NCBI GenBank assembly: GCA_937921865.1
Contig: CAKZWF010000022.1
Location: 1 to 64,000, forward strand
DNA: 64,000 nucleotides
Source of the DNA: an uncultured Pseudomonadales bacterium
Lineage (GTDB): Bacteria > Pseudomonadota > Gammaproteobacteria > Pseudomonadales > Azotimanducaceae
Direction of reading: 5' to 3'
This document shows, piece by piece, positions 42,876-51,582 of the stretch. A program made the translations under genes and the position numbers. The notes beneath the pieces are model-generated. The model searched no databases, was not told where the DNA came from, and saw only the letters and a program-made list of their open reading frames with translations. Positions within the stretch are counted from its first letter, which is position 1; each line of letters opens with the position of its first letter.

Positions 42876-44167
42876 TGGTTGCGGCGGACGGCGGCAAATG
42901 GTTCTACGGCTACCGCATTGTCGCCGCAGCATTCGTTTCTCAGTTCATTGCAATGGGCATCTTCAGCTATGTGCTGGGGCCGTTCATGTTGCCGATGATC
43001 GAAGACCTCGGCTGGAGCCGCGCCGAATACACCCTGTCCAGATCTCTCGGCCAGCTGATCATGGGGTTGGTGGGATTCGCGATCGGTACTTCGGTCGATA
43101 AACTCGGACCCCGGCCGCTGATGCTGGTAGGGACAACCATCATGGTGGTGGCGCTCAGTCTGCACAGCCTGGTGAATCAACTGTGGCAATGGTTGCTGCT
43201 CAACGGCGTGATGGCGACCGTGGGCGGTGCGTTGCTCGGCAATCTGGTCGTCAATGTCACTCTGGCCAAATGGTTTGTTGAAAAGCGCGGTCAGGCGGTG
43301 GCCTGGGCGGCGATGGGGGTATCCTTTGCGGGCATTCTGCTGACACCGGCGGTCACGCTCGCCATCGACTTACTCGACTGGCGGACAACCTGGCTGCTGC
43401 TGGCGCTGATGACCGCTGTGCTGGCTTATCCGGTGGCGCTGGTCATGCGCCGAACACCTGAAGACCACGGCTGGCACCCGGACGGTAAGAGTGACGCTGA
43501 AGTTGCCGATGGGCAGGCACACAGGGCGGCAGCTGACTTTGCCCGCTCGCTGACCCGAACTCAGGCATTGCGCTCCAGTGCCTTCTACCTCCTGGTGTTC
43601 GCGTTCGGTCTGTTCACTATCAATATAGTGGTCATGCTGCTGCAGACGGTGCCTTATCTCACTGACGCGGGCTTCTCCCGCTCACAGGCCGCCTATGCCA
43701 TCACCATCGCGTCGATTCCGGCCATGTTGTCCAAGCCGGTGTGGGGTTTCTTTATCGATCGGCTACCGGCAAAACCTCTGGCCGCGCTGGGGGCGGTCAT
43801 GACCGGAGTGGCGCTGTTTGCAATTGTGTACAGCGTCGAAGCTGCGTCGCTGTGGTGGATTTATGCCTCCTATATTCTGCTCGGACTTGGTTGGGGTGGC
43901 ATGATTCCACTCACCGAAGTCATCTGGGGCAGCTACTTCGGGCGTCGTTATCTTGGTGCGGTGCGCAGCGCGGCTTTACCGTTTTCGCTGATTCTGGGTG
44001 CGGGTGCGCCGTTGGCGGTATCCTGGCACCATGATGTAACCGGCAGCTATACCGAGGGGCTGCTGATTGTTGCTGGATTGAACGTATTGAGCGGTTTGGT
44101 TCTGCAGTTTATCCCGCCACCGGCGCCGGTAGTGGTTGTGGAGAAAGAGCTGTCTGTAGAAATCTGA
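42875..44167 (+). CDS. MFS transporter (oxalate/monocarboxylate-like)
   Basis: 430 residues with 12 spans. GTSVDKLGPRPLMLVG is motif A after TM2. LVVNVTLAKWFVEKRGQAVAWAAMGVSFAG is typical of the MCT/oxalate-formate antiporter group, and PEDHGWHPDGKS lies in the central loop. Its ATG overlaps the DUF4345 stop by one base. It is probably the transport component of the selenoprotein-TauD operon; the substrate is unknown, with a carboxylate or sulfonate as candidates. Confidence 0.85.
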   Translation: MVAADGGKWFYGYRIVAAAFVSQFIAMGIFSYVLGPFMLPMIEDLGWSRAEYTLSRSLGQLIMGLVGFAIGTSVDKLGPRPLMLVGTTIMVVALSLHSLVNQLWQWLLLNGVMATVGGALLGNLVVNVTLAKWFVEKRGQAVAWAAMGVSFAGILLTPAVTLAIDLLDWRTTWLLLALMTAVLAYPVALVMRRTPEDHGWHPDGKSDAEVADGQAHRAAADFARSLTRTQALRSSAFYLLVFAFGLFTINIVVMLLQTVPYLTDAGFSRSQAAYAITIASIPAMLSKPVWGFFIDRLPAKPLAALGAVMTGVALFAIVYSVEAASLWWIYASYILLGLGWGGMIPLTEVIWGSYFGRRYLGAVRSAALPFSLILGAGAPLAVSWHHDVTGSYTEGLLIVAGLNVLSGLVLQFIPPPAPVVVVEKELSVEI

Positions 44168-44182
44168 ACGCAGGAGGCAAAA

Positions 44183-45028
44183 GTGAACTATTTACATCTT
44201 GATCTGACCCCGGCGAACGCGGCCGTTGGAGCATTTGTCAAAAATCTGGACCTGGGCGGGCCGCTGTCTGATGAAGTCGTTGCTGAGCTGTTGCGTGCGC
44301 ATGCTGATTACGGAGTGCTTTTCTTCCGGGATCAGAAGCTGAGCTCCGAACAGCACATCGAGTTCGCGGAGCGTCTCGGTCAGATCAATGTGAACCGGTT
44401 TTTTACACCAGTCGCCGGATACCCGAAGATTGCTGAGGTGCGCAAAGAACCTGATCAAATCACTAACGTTGGCGGCGGTTGGCATACCGATCACTCCTAC
44501 GATGAGATCCCAGCGCTGGGCTCTATCCTCTACGCGCTGGAACTTCCGGAGCAGGGTGGCGATACTCTGTTTGCTTCGAACTATGCGGCTTACGATGCGT
44601 TGTCTGCCGGAATGCAGAAGATGTTAGACGGCTTGTCCGCAGTACATTCTTCCAGGCATGTGTTTGGGGCGGCGGCCAATCGTCCGGATGATCTCGATAC
44701 GAGATTCGGCAATGCTGAGGCGGCAACTCAGGATGCTGTGCATCCGGTGGTGGTCAAACACCCCCGGTCGGGTCGGAAAACTCTCTATGTAAACCCGGGT
44801 TTTACACTTCGATTTGATGGCTGGACGGATGAAGAAAGTGCGCCTCTGCTTCAGTATCTGTTCCGCCACATGTCGAAGCCTGAGTTCACTTACCGGTTCC
44901 AGTGGGCACCGGGATCACTGGCGTTCTGGGACAATCGCTGCACCTGGCACTATGCGGTAAACGACTATCACGGTTCCAGGCGACTGCTGCATCGGATCAC
45001 GCTTGAGGGTGAAGCTCTGGCGGCCTGA
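44183..45028 (+). CDS. TauD/TfdA-family Fe(II)/2-oxoglutarate dioxygenase (copy 2)
   Basis: 281 residues. GGWHTDHSYDEIPALGSIL supplies the HxD ligands; RCTWHYAVNDYHGSRRLLHR supplies the distal His and the 2-oxoglutarate Arg. It is a clear paralogue of the dioxygenase at 36971 in layout, with differences in the loop after the first ligand set. CAGGAGG lies 7 nt before GTG 44183. It ends the plus-strand operon that begins at 40369, and its stop is inside a hairpin shared with the convergent aminotransferase. Confidence 0.9.
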   Translation: MNYLHLDLTPANAAVGAFVKNLDLGGPLSDEVVAELLRAHADYGVLFFRDQKLSSEQHIEFAERLGQINVNRFFTPVAGYPKIAEVRKEPDQITNVGGGWHTDHSYDEIPALGSILYALELPEQGGDTLFASNYAAYDALSAGMQKMLDGLSAVHSSRHVFGAAANRPDDLDTRFGNAEAATQDAVHPVVVKHPRSGRKTLYVNPGFTLRFDGWTDEESAPLLQYLFRHMSKPEFTYRFQWAPGSLAFWDNRCTWHYAVNDYHGSRRLLHRITLEGEALAA

Positions 45029-45044
45029 CTCCTGACGTCAGGCC
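45022..45044. terminator. Bidirectional hairpin containing both stop codons
   Basis: GGCCTGAC (45022-45029) pairs perfectly with GTCAGGCC (45037-45044) around TCCTGAC. The TauD stop (45026-45028) and the aminotransferase stop (45038-45040 on the minus strand) lie within the two arms. No T-run is present. Confidence 0.65.
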
Positions 45045-46435
45045 AGAAGGGCGGGACGCTCGCGCTCGATGCCTGGTTTCATTTCCCGCAGAGTATCGTC
45101 CAGTGCGCTGATGGCAAATTCGACATCGGCCCGCTGCATGGCCGTAGATGTGCAATACATCAGGCGGCTGGCGCTGGCCACGCCGCGGCGCAGCATGCCG
45201 AGGTGCAGCAGAGAACCAATATTTCCAGCAGCGATCACGCCATCGAGTGAGTCTCTGGCGTCGTTAATGGGTGTATTCGTCAGGTGGATATTAGACAGCG
45301 AGCCGAGGCCGGTGGCCTGACCGCGGATGCCGTGGCTTGAGAACGTGTCCGCCACGCCCTGACGGAAATGTTCGCCGAGGCTGTTGATGTGTTCGATATT
45401 CTGCGGATTCAGCTGCTGCATCGCTGCGCCACCCGCCGCCATGCTGAGCGGGTTACCGCTGAAGGTGCTGGCGTGCATCACCGGTTCCGGCTCATCCGGA
45501 TGAAACATGCGCATCAGTTCAGTACTGCCACCGATCGCACCAATGGGTAATCCACCGCCGATGATTTTGCCCATTGCGGTGAGATCCGGCGTCACCCCGA
45601 AATGCTGCTGCGCACCGCCAAACGTTGTGCGCAAGGTGATCACTTCATCCAGGATGAAGACGATGCCAGCCGCGGCTGTTTCTGCTCGGAGCATTTCCAG
45701 AAACTCCCGGGTAGCCGGGACCATACCCATAGAGCCGAGTACCGGTTCAGCAATCACGGCGGCGAGTTCATGGGCATGTTCACGGATGAGTCGCGCAGCC
45801 AGTTCGGGCTGGTTAAACGGGCAGACAATGGTGTCGGCGAGCACGCTGTCAGGAATGCTGGCATCGACGGCTACGGAGTTGGGTCGCTCCAGCGGACCGC
45901 GGTCACCCGGTTTGGGTACCAGGCTGACCTCCGCCAGTTCATAGCTGCCATGATAGCCGCCCTCCATCTTCATGATCTTCTGACGCCCGGTGAACGCGCG
46001 TGCGGCACGCAGTCCCATCAGCGTTGCTTCGGTACCCGAACTGGTGAAACGCAGCTGTTCAACCCCGGGAATGCGTTCCCGAATCAGCTGGCCGAGTTCA
46101 ACCTGAGAGCCCGTCGGTGCAGCGTAAGCGCTGCCTCGAGCCATCTGCTCGGTGACCGCAGCCACGACCGCCGGATTGGCATGGCCGTGTATAAGGGAGG
46201 TGAAGTTGTTCATGAAGTCGATGATTTCGTGACCATCGGCATCGTAGAGTCGGGAACCGGAGGCTCTTTCGATGAAAACCGGGTAGGGCGCAAAGTGGGC
46301 ACTCATCCGGGTGTCGCCGCCTGGAAACACCTCTCTGGCTTCGTTGATCAGTGTGCCTGAGACCGCGGCCCAGTTCTGATAGTCCCGATAGACCTGAGAT
46401 TTCATATCCTTTGACGTAGCCATGCTGGCGCTCAC
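45038..46435 (-). CDS. Class-III PLP aminotransferase (glutamate-1-semialdehyde mutase-like)
   Basis: 465 residues. DADGHEIIDFMNNFTSLIHG is the N-terminal block, and FTSSGTEATLMGLRAARAFT the phosphate-binding SGTEA motif. VFILDEVITLR holds the Asp that contacts the PLP N1, and TAMGKIIGGGLPIGAIGG holds the PLP Lys. The SGTEA plus GGGxPxGAxGG pattern is that of glutamate-1-semialdehyde 2,1-aminomutase and related omega-amino-acid transaminases. As hemL is normally single and elsewhere, a catabolic role with a beta- or omega-amino acid is likely. It is convergent with TauD copy 2 and divergent from the dimethylformamidase-like gene. Confidence 0.88.
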   Translation of the reverse strand: MSASMATSKDMKSQVYRDYQNWAAVSGTLINEAREVFPGGDTRMSAHFAPYPVFIERASGSRLYDADGHEIIDFMNNFTSLIHGHANPAVVAAVTEQMARGSAYAAPTGSQVELGQLIRERIPGVEQLRFTSSGTEATLMGLRAARAFTGRQKIMKMEGGYHGSYELAEVSLVPKPGDRGPLERPNSVAVDASIPDSVLADTIVCPFNQPELAARLIREHAHELAAVIAEPVLGSMGMVPATREFLEMLRAETAAAGIVFILDEVITLRTTFGGAQQHFGVTPDLTAMGKIIGGGLPIGAIGGSTELMRMFHPDEPEPVMHASTFSGNPLSMAAGGAAMQQLNPQNIEHINSLGEHFRQGVADTFSSHGIRGQATGLGSLSNIHLTNTPINDARDSLDGVIAAGNIGSLLHLGMLRRGVASASRLMYCTSTAMQRADVEFAISALDDTLREMKPGIERERPALLA

Positions 46436-46503
46436 TTAACCCTGGTTTTCACATGGTATGCTCAGCGCCAGATAAGTAGAAGTTTGAAGTTGCAGGCCGG
46501 CAT

Positions 46504-48666
46504 TTGGACATACAGCAGAAGAAAGTACTCGGTTACTGTAGCCCCTGGTCGCTAGCCGCCGGTGAGCAACTGGATGTGATGGTCAGCGCCCTGGCGCCGG
46601 GGAATTACAGCGCCAGTCTGGTCGAGCTTATTTGTGGTGACAGCCGCCCTCATGGCACCGGCTTTCTGGAAAGAACGGTATCGGCCGATTTTGCCGGCAG
46701 CTATCCAGGCCGCGAGCAGCTGCTGCATCCAGGTTCATATGCGCTTCTGCCTGAGTTGCCGTCGATGCGCAAGGTCAGCTTCTGCTGCTTCCTGGAGCCG
46801 ACGCTGCTGGCTCGTGACTGGCAGCCGGTCGTCAGCGGTGGTGGGCTGAGTCTGACGATTTCTCAGGGTCGATTGTCGTTAAGCGTTGGCAACGAAGAAG
46901 CGCTGACGCTCGCTGAGCCGCTGCGGCTCAAGCGCTGGCATCTGTTGCTGGTGACTTATCACGCTGAGACCGGACGCCTGGGCCTTGCTGTTCGCCATCT
47001 CGGCCAGGGTTCAGGAGAGATTGACTCTGCCTGGAATGAGCAGGCAATCAGCGTATCCGAGATGACTCTGGAGCCAGGTGCCTGGTATCTGGGCGCAGGG
47101 TATCGGGGTGGGGAATTTTCTGCGGGTTTGAATGCTAGGCTCGAAGCACCGCGAATTTCCAGCAGTGTGCTCGATGTCGAGGCGGCTGATCGATTACTCG
47201 AAGCCATGCGGCCGTCGGACCCGGATCTCCTGGGTGCCTGGGATTTTTCCGAGGATATCGGCAGTTCCCGGGTTGTTGATGTCAGTGGCGCAGAACGTCA
47301 TGGACGCCTGTTTCAGACTCCAACCAGGGCAGTTAAAGGCGTGCGCTGGGACGGCAGCGCGCAGAACTGGCAGCACCAGCCCAGCCACTACGGGGCGATC
47401 CATTTCCACGAAGACGACCTGACCGACGCTCGCTGGCTCACCGATTTCAGTTGGCAAATCCCCGATGATCTGCCAAGCGGTGTGTATGCGCTGAAGCTGG
47501 TTTTAGACGGCAGCGAAGACTACGTCCCTTTCTTTGTCAGACCGGCAGCTGATGCAGCCAAAGCCAAAGTGGCTTACCTGGCTTCCACAGCAACCTACAT
47601 CGCTTATGCCAATCAGCGGCTGGGATTTTCGGGCGGGATCATGGGCAACCGGACACCGCGCAACCCGGAAGAGGACTTTCTGCTGAAACATCCGGAGGTG
47701 GGCTACTCGCACTATGAATATCACGCCGACGGCAGTGGTGTGCACTTTTCTTCGCGGCTGCGGCCAGTGTTGAATATGAAGCCTAAGACCACGCCCTGGT
47801 CGTTCAATGCGGACACCAATATTACGAACTGGTTGAAACATCGTGGTGTTGAGTTTGATGTCATCACCGACGAAGACTTGCATAGGCAGGGTGCTGGACT
47901 GCTGGCCGATTACAGGGTGGTGATCACCGGCACCCACCCGGAGTATTACTCAACGCAGATGCTGGACGGGGTCAGCGACTATCTGGGCGACGGTGGTCGT
48001 CTGATGTATATGGGCGGCAACGGTTTTTACTGGCGTATTGCTTATGACCCTGAGAACCTCGGGATCATCGAAGTTCGGCGGGCGGAGGGCGGCACCCGAG
48101 CCTGGATGGCGGAACCGGGAGAGTATTTTCATGCCTTCTCTGGAGAGTATGGTGGCATGTGGCGCCGTCTGGGCAGACCGCCTAACGAACTGGTAGGCAT
48201 TGGTTTCGCCGCTCAGGGGTTTGACGGCGGAACCTATTATCGCCTCGGACCCGGCGCGTCAGATGATCGGGTTGCTTTTGCGCTGGAGGGTGTCACCAGT
48301 CAGGAGATTGTCGGTAATTACGGGACTCAGGGTGGGGGTGCTGCGGGCGAGGAAATTGATCGATTTGATACCAGCCTCGGTTCCCCTGAGCATGGAGTGG
48401 TAATCGCCAGTTCAGAAAAACACCGCCCTGGCATGTTGCGGGTGGTGGAAGAAATTCATATGAGCCAGCCGGATCTGCAGGGTACGAAAGTCCGAGCTGA
48501 CATGGTGTTTTTCGAGACCCCGGTGGGCGGGGCGGTATTCAGCACCGGCTCTATATCTTATGCGGGTGCTCTGGCTGTGGATGATTTTGACAATGATATC
48601 GCTCGGATCACCAATAATGTGCTGGACCGATTTTTAGATGAAACACCGTTTCACTACCCGGAATAA
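46504..48666 (+). CDS. N,N-dimethylformamidase large-subunit homologue
   Basis: 720 residues. The N-terminal part (about 1-215) has a LamG/concanavalin-like sandwich (LTISQGRLSLSVGNEEALTL; WHLLLVTYHAETGRLGLAV). The large C-terminal part (from about 300) matches the DMFase beta-subunit C-terminal domain: YLASTATYIAYANQRLGF, HEYHADGSGVHFSSRLRP-type residues, WLKHRGVEFDVITDEDLH, VVITGTHPEYYSTQMLDGV, GGRLMYMGGNGFYWRI. Characterised DMFases use a mononuclear iron and need a small alpha subunit, which is not seen beside this gene. Hydrolysis of an N-substituted amide is likely; the exact substrate is unknown. The TTG start at 46504 is the first in frame and is uncertain. Confidence 0.8.
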   Translation: MDIQQKKVLGYCSPWSLAAGEQLDVMVSALAPGNYSASLVELICGDSRPHGTGFLERTVSADFAGSYPGREQLLHPGSYALLPELPSMRKVSFCCFLEPTLLARDWQPVVSGGGLSLTISQGRLSLSVGNEEALTLAEPLRLKRWHLLLVTYHAETGRLGLAVRHLGQGSGEIDSAWNEQAISVSEMTLEPGAWYLGAGYRGGEFSAGLNARLEAPRISSSVLDVEAADRLLEAMRPSDPDLLGAWDFSEDIGSSRVVDVSGAERHGRLFQTPTRAVKGVRWDGSAQNWQHQPSHYGAIHFHEDDLTDARWLTDFSWQIPDDLPSGVYALKLVLDGSEDYVPFFVRPAADAAKAKVAYLASTATYIAYANQRLGFSGGIMGNRTPRNPEEDFLLKHPEVGYSHYEYHADGSGVHFSSRLRPVLNMKPKTTPWSFNADTNITNWLKHRGVEFDVITDEDLHRQGAGLLADYRVVITGTHPEYYSTQMLDGVSDYLGDGGRLMYMGGNGFYWRIAYDPENLGIIEVRRAEGGTRAWMAEPGEYFHAFSGEYGGMWRRLGRPPNELVGIGFAAQGFDGGTYYRLGPGASDDRVAFALEGVTSQEIVGNYGTQGGGAAGEEIDRFDTSLGSPEHGVVIASSEKHRPGMLRVVEEIHMSQPDLQGTKVRADMVFFETPVGGAVFSTGSISYAGALAVDDFDNDIARITNNVLDRFLDETPFHYPE

Positions 48667-48678
48667 TCTGCAGACATA

Positions 48679-48744
48679 CAGAAAAACCGGGTCTGACCCC
48701 ATTTTTTTTCGGATGCGCAGAAAATACGGTCTGACCCCATTTTT
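48679..48744. repeat. Two copies of a GGTCTGACCCCATTTTT repeat
   Basis: CAGAAAAACC then GGTCTGACCCCATTTTT (ending 48706) and CAGAAAATAC then the same 17-mer (48728-48744) are near-identical copies about 39 bp apart, between the dimethylformamidase-like and SDR genes. GGGTC and GACCC form a small palindrome followed by a T-run in the first copy, so it can act as a terminator for the upstream gene. The origin may be a dispersed intergenic repeat family. Confidence 0.7.
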
Positions 48745-48770
48745 AACTATGACTATTCATGAGGGAGAAC

Positions 48771-49553
48771 ATGTCTTTTCAACCATTTGATCTGAGCGGG
48801 CGGGTGGTGCTGATCACCGGCGGTAACGGCGGTATTGGCCTGGGTATGGCCCGAGGCCTGGTGGAGGCGGGTGCCGAGGTGAGTATCTGGGGAACAAACC
48901 CGGATAAGAATGCCGCGGCGTTGGAAACGCTGGCGTCGATTGGTCCAAAAGTCTCAGCACAGGTGTGTGATGTGGCGGATGAAAGCGCTGTCGCCGAGTG
49001 TTTTGGTCGTACGCTGACTGATCATGGACGGGTAGACGGCTGTTTTGCCAATGCGGGCATTGGTGGCCGAGGTACCGGTTTCGATGACATGACGCGAGAG
49101 GAGTGGGACCGCATCATCGCAGTGAACCAGTCCGGTGTGTTCTATACTTTCAGAGCAGCAGCGAAACACATGCGTGAGCGGGCCGAGCAGGGTGATGGTT
49201 TTGGCCGCCTGGTGGGTACCGCAAGCCTGGCGGCGATATCAGGGCAGGCGCGCGGTGAACACTATGCAGCATCCAAAGGCGGCCTGGTGTCGATGATCAA
49301 AGCCCTGGCGGTGGAATATGCCCGCTACGGTGTCACCGCTCATACCATTCTGCCCGGCTGGATTGACACGGATATGACCCAGGGTGTTTTTGGCAACCCG
49401 AAGTTTGTTGAAAACGTCTCTAAGCGAATTCCAGCCCGGCGCTGGGGTGCGCCCGAAGATTTCGCCGCGATCGCCATCTACATCATGAGTACTGCCAGCG
49501 GCTACCACACCGCTGAGACGTTTCTGATCGATGGCGGCTACTACGTGTTCTAG
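48771..49553 (+). CDS. Short-chain dehydrogenase/reductase (SDR)
   Basis: 260 residues. VVLITGGNGGIGLGMARGLV is the cofactor motif, CFANAGIGG the NAG strand, and GTASLAAISGQARGEHYAASKGGLVSM the Ser/Tyr/Lys triad; TILPGWIDTDMTQGVFG is the PG loop. A Thr after beta2 (SIWGTNPDKNAAAL) suggests NADPH. ATG 48771 follows GAGGGAG; the ATG at 48759 would add four residues. The substrate is unknown; it may act with the dimethylformamidase-like gene upstream or be independent. Confidence 0.9.
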   Translation: MSFQPFDLSGRVVLITGGNGGIGLGMARGLVEAGAEVSIWGTNPDKNAAALETLASIGPKVSAQVCDVADESAVAECFGRTLTDHGRVDGCFANAGIGGRGTGFDDMTREEWDRIIAVNQSGVFYTFRAAAKHMRERAEQGDGFGRLVGTASLAAISGQARGEHYAASKGGLVSMIKALAVEYARYGVTAHTILPGWIDTDMTQGVFGNPKFVENVSKRIPARRWGAPEDFAAIAIYIMSTASGYHTAETFLIDGGYYVF

Positions 49554-49575
49554 CCGGGGTTTCCACACCGCGCGT

Positions 49576-50712
49576 TCAGCGCACCAGGCGGAAACACCCG
49601 CGAACTTCCTCGACAAACGCCTGGGGTTGCTCGAGGGCGGCAAAGTGGCCGCCTTCTTTCAGCGCGTTCCAGTAGATCAGGTTGCTGAAGCGCTTTTCCG
49701 CCCAGCGCTTCGAGGTTCGAAAGATGTCTTTCGGAAACTGGCTGATCCCTGCGGGATGAGAGATGGGCGCCATACCGGAGTTATTAAAACTCTCCCAGTA
49801 GATACGGGCTGAAGACGCACCCGAGGCGGTGAGCCAGTACAGCATCACGTTATCGAGCAGTTCATCCCGGCTCAAGATGTTTTCCGGATGTCCTTTGCAG
49901 TCGGTCCAGAAGTAAAACTTCTCCAAAATCCAGGCCGCCTGGCCAACGGGAGAGTCCACCAGAGCGTAGCCCAGCGTCTGCGGTCGGGTGCTCTGCTGTT
50001 TGGAGTAACCCGAATCCTTGTCGTTGTAGAACTGCAGCGCACCAAGCGCATCCTGTTCCTGATCGGTCAGGCTCGACATCGTTTCAGGGTCAGGCGCGAC
50101 AATCGGCATGTTGATGTGAATGGCCTGGCAGTGCTCGGGGTCTGCAAGCGGTATTGCACAGGTGACTGCTGAACCCCAGTCGCCACCCTGGGCAAAGTAC
50201 TGGTCGTAACCTAACCGAGCCATCAGTTCGCCCCAGGCGCTGGCAATCCTGGCGATATCCCATCCGGGTTTGTCGGGTTTTCCGGAAAAGCCGAAGCCGG
50301 GCAGAGTCGGGCAGACCAGATGGAATGCATCCGCTTCGCTGCCGCCGTGGGCAACCGGGTTGGTCAGAGGGTCGATGACTTTGAGGAACTCGACGATTGA
50401 TCCAGGCCAGCCGTGGGTGAGTATCAGCGGTCGGGCATCTTTGACCGGTGAGCGCACGTGCAGAAAATGGATGTCCAGTCCGTCCAGATTAGTGATGAAC
50501 TGCGGATACTGGTTGATGCGGGCCTCACCGCGGCGCCAGTCATAGTCATCGCGCCAGTAGTCGACGATCTCGCGCATGTAGGCGAGCGGTATCCCCTGAG
50601 ACCAGTCGTCGGGTGTTTCTTTTTCGGGAAATCGGCTCAGTGCCAGACGCGCCTTCAGATCTTTGAGGGCTTTGTCGTCGATGTTGATCGTATATGGGCG
50701 GATATCGGTCAT
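49576..50712 (-). CDS. Epoxide hydrolase (EHN-domain alpha/beta-hydrolase)
   Basis: 378 residues. The N-terminal EHN domain contains DDWSQGIPLAYMREIVDYWR and WRRGEARINQYPQF. LILTHGWPGSIVEFLKVIDPL holds the HGWP oxyanion motif, QGGDWGSAV the nucleophilic Asp, and KEGGHFAALEQP the general-base His. The lid Tyr residues are also present. Enzymes of this type open epoxides by water addition. The start at 50712 (MTDIRPYTIN) follows GGAGCG and is preferred over the ATG at 50757. It sits downstream of an SDR on the same strand, so the two are likely co-transcribed. Confidence 0.9.
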   Translation of the reverse strand: MTDIRPYTINIDDKALKDLKARLALSRFPEKETPDDWSQGIPLAYMREIVDYWRDDYDWRRGEARINQYPQFITNLDGLDIHFLHVRSPVKDARPLILTHGWPGSIVEFLKVIDPLTNPVAHGGSEADAFHLVCPTLPGFGFSGKPDKPGWDIARIASAWGELMARLGYDQYFAQGGDWGSAVTCAIPLADPEHCQAIHINMPIVAPDPETMSSLTDQEQDALGALQFYNDKDSGYSKQQSTRPQTLGYALVDSPVGQAAWILEKFYFWTDCKGHPENILSRDELLDNVMLYWLTASGASSARIYWESFNNSGMAPISHPAGISQFPKDIFRTSKRWAEKRFSNLIYWNALKEGGHFAALEQPQAFVEEVRGCFRLVR

Positions 50713-50743
50713 GTGGTTTCGCTCCTTATTCAGCTTGCGGGCA

Positions 50744-51514
50744 TCACAGGGATGCACAGATGTGGCCGCCGTCGACGACGACTACCGAACCGTTCATATA
50801 GGCCGAAGCGTCTGACGCGAGCAGCAACAGCGGTCCATCCAGATCTTCGAATTCACCAAAACGCCGCAGCGGAATACCTTTCATGAATTCAGGTGCCATC
50901 TCGCTTTCCAGCAGTACTCGACTCACGTCGGTGAGGATATAGCCTGGCGCGAGTGCATTGACCCGGATGCCATAGCGCGGGGCTTCCAGCGCCAGCACCT
51001 CGGTCATGCGGGTGAGACCGCCTTTGGATACCGCGTACGGAAACTGGCCTTTGATGGTTCTGGTGTCGGTGATGCTGGATACGTTGATGATATTGCCGCC
51101 GCTGAGCTTGTTGGCTACCACCCGCTCAGTATAAAGCTTGGACATCAGCCAGGCGCTTTTCAGGTTGGTATCGATCACCGAATGCCAGTCATCTTCATCG
51201 ATCATCATGTAGGTCTTAGCACCTGCTTCGATCCCGGCGTTGTTGATCAGTACGTCGACGGGCCCTAAAGCTGCTTCAGCCGCTGCAAAAAACTTTTCAG
51301 CGCTGGCCTTGTCGGTCACATCCAGTGCCGCACCCAGGGCTTTGCCACCGCTGGCGGTGATCTCATCAGCGCGCGCCTGAACCTTCTCTACGCGCCGGGC
51401 ACCAAGGCTGACGGCTGCACCGGCTCCGGCCAGGACACCGGCGAAGTGGTGGCCGAAACCGGAGGAGGCACCGGTGATTGCAACGTGTTTTCCATCGAGG
51501 TTAAAAGGCGACAA
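50744..51514 (-). CDS. Short-chain dehydrogenase/reductase (SDR)
   Basis: 256 residues. VAITGASSGFGHHFAGVLAG is the cofactor motif, VLINNAGIEAG the NNAG strand, INVSSITDTRTIKGQFPYAVSKGGLTR the Ser/Tyr/Lys core and LAPGYILTDVSRVLL the PG loop. SLGARRVEKVQARA after beta2, with Arg-Arg, suggests NADP. The function is probably alcohol/ketone oxidoreduction in the same pathway as the epoxide hydrolase, since the genes are 31 nt apart on one strand. Confidence 0.9.
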   Translation of the reverse strand: MSPFNLDGKHVAITGASSGFGHHFAGVLAGAGAAVSLGARRVEKVQARADEITASGGKALGAALDVTDKASAEKFFAAAEAALGPVDVLINNAGIEAGAKTYMMIDEDDWHSVIDTNLKSAWLMSKLYTERVVANKLSGGNIINVSSITDTRTIKGQFPYAVSKGGLTRMTEVLALEAPRYGIRVNALAPGYILTDVSRVLLESEMAPEFMKGIPLRRFGEFEDLDGPLLLLASDASAYMNGSVVVVDGGHICASL

Positions 51515-51582
51515 GGTTGTTTCTCCGAATCAAACAATATCGCTTCATCCTAGGGAAGTTTGTCGACAGTTGGTAGATGAAG

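Noticed and set aside
45038-46435. Assignment as the heme-biosynthesis gene hemL
   Set aside because: The motifs fit the wider GSA-aminomutase/omega-transaminase group, and the catabolic neighbours make a second function more likely.
48679-48744. CRISPR-like short repeats
   Set aside because: Only two copies, a short unit and no cas genes nearby.
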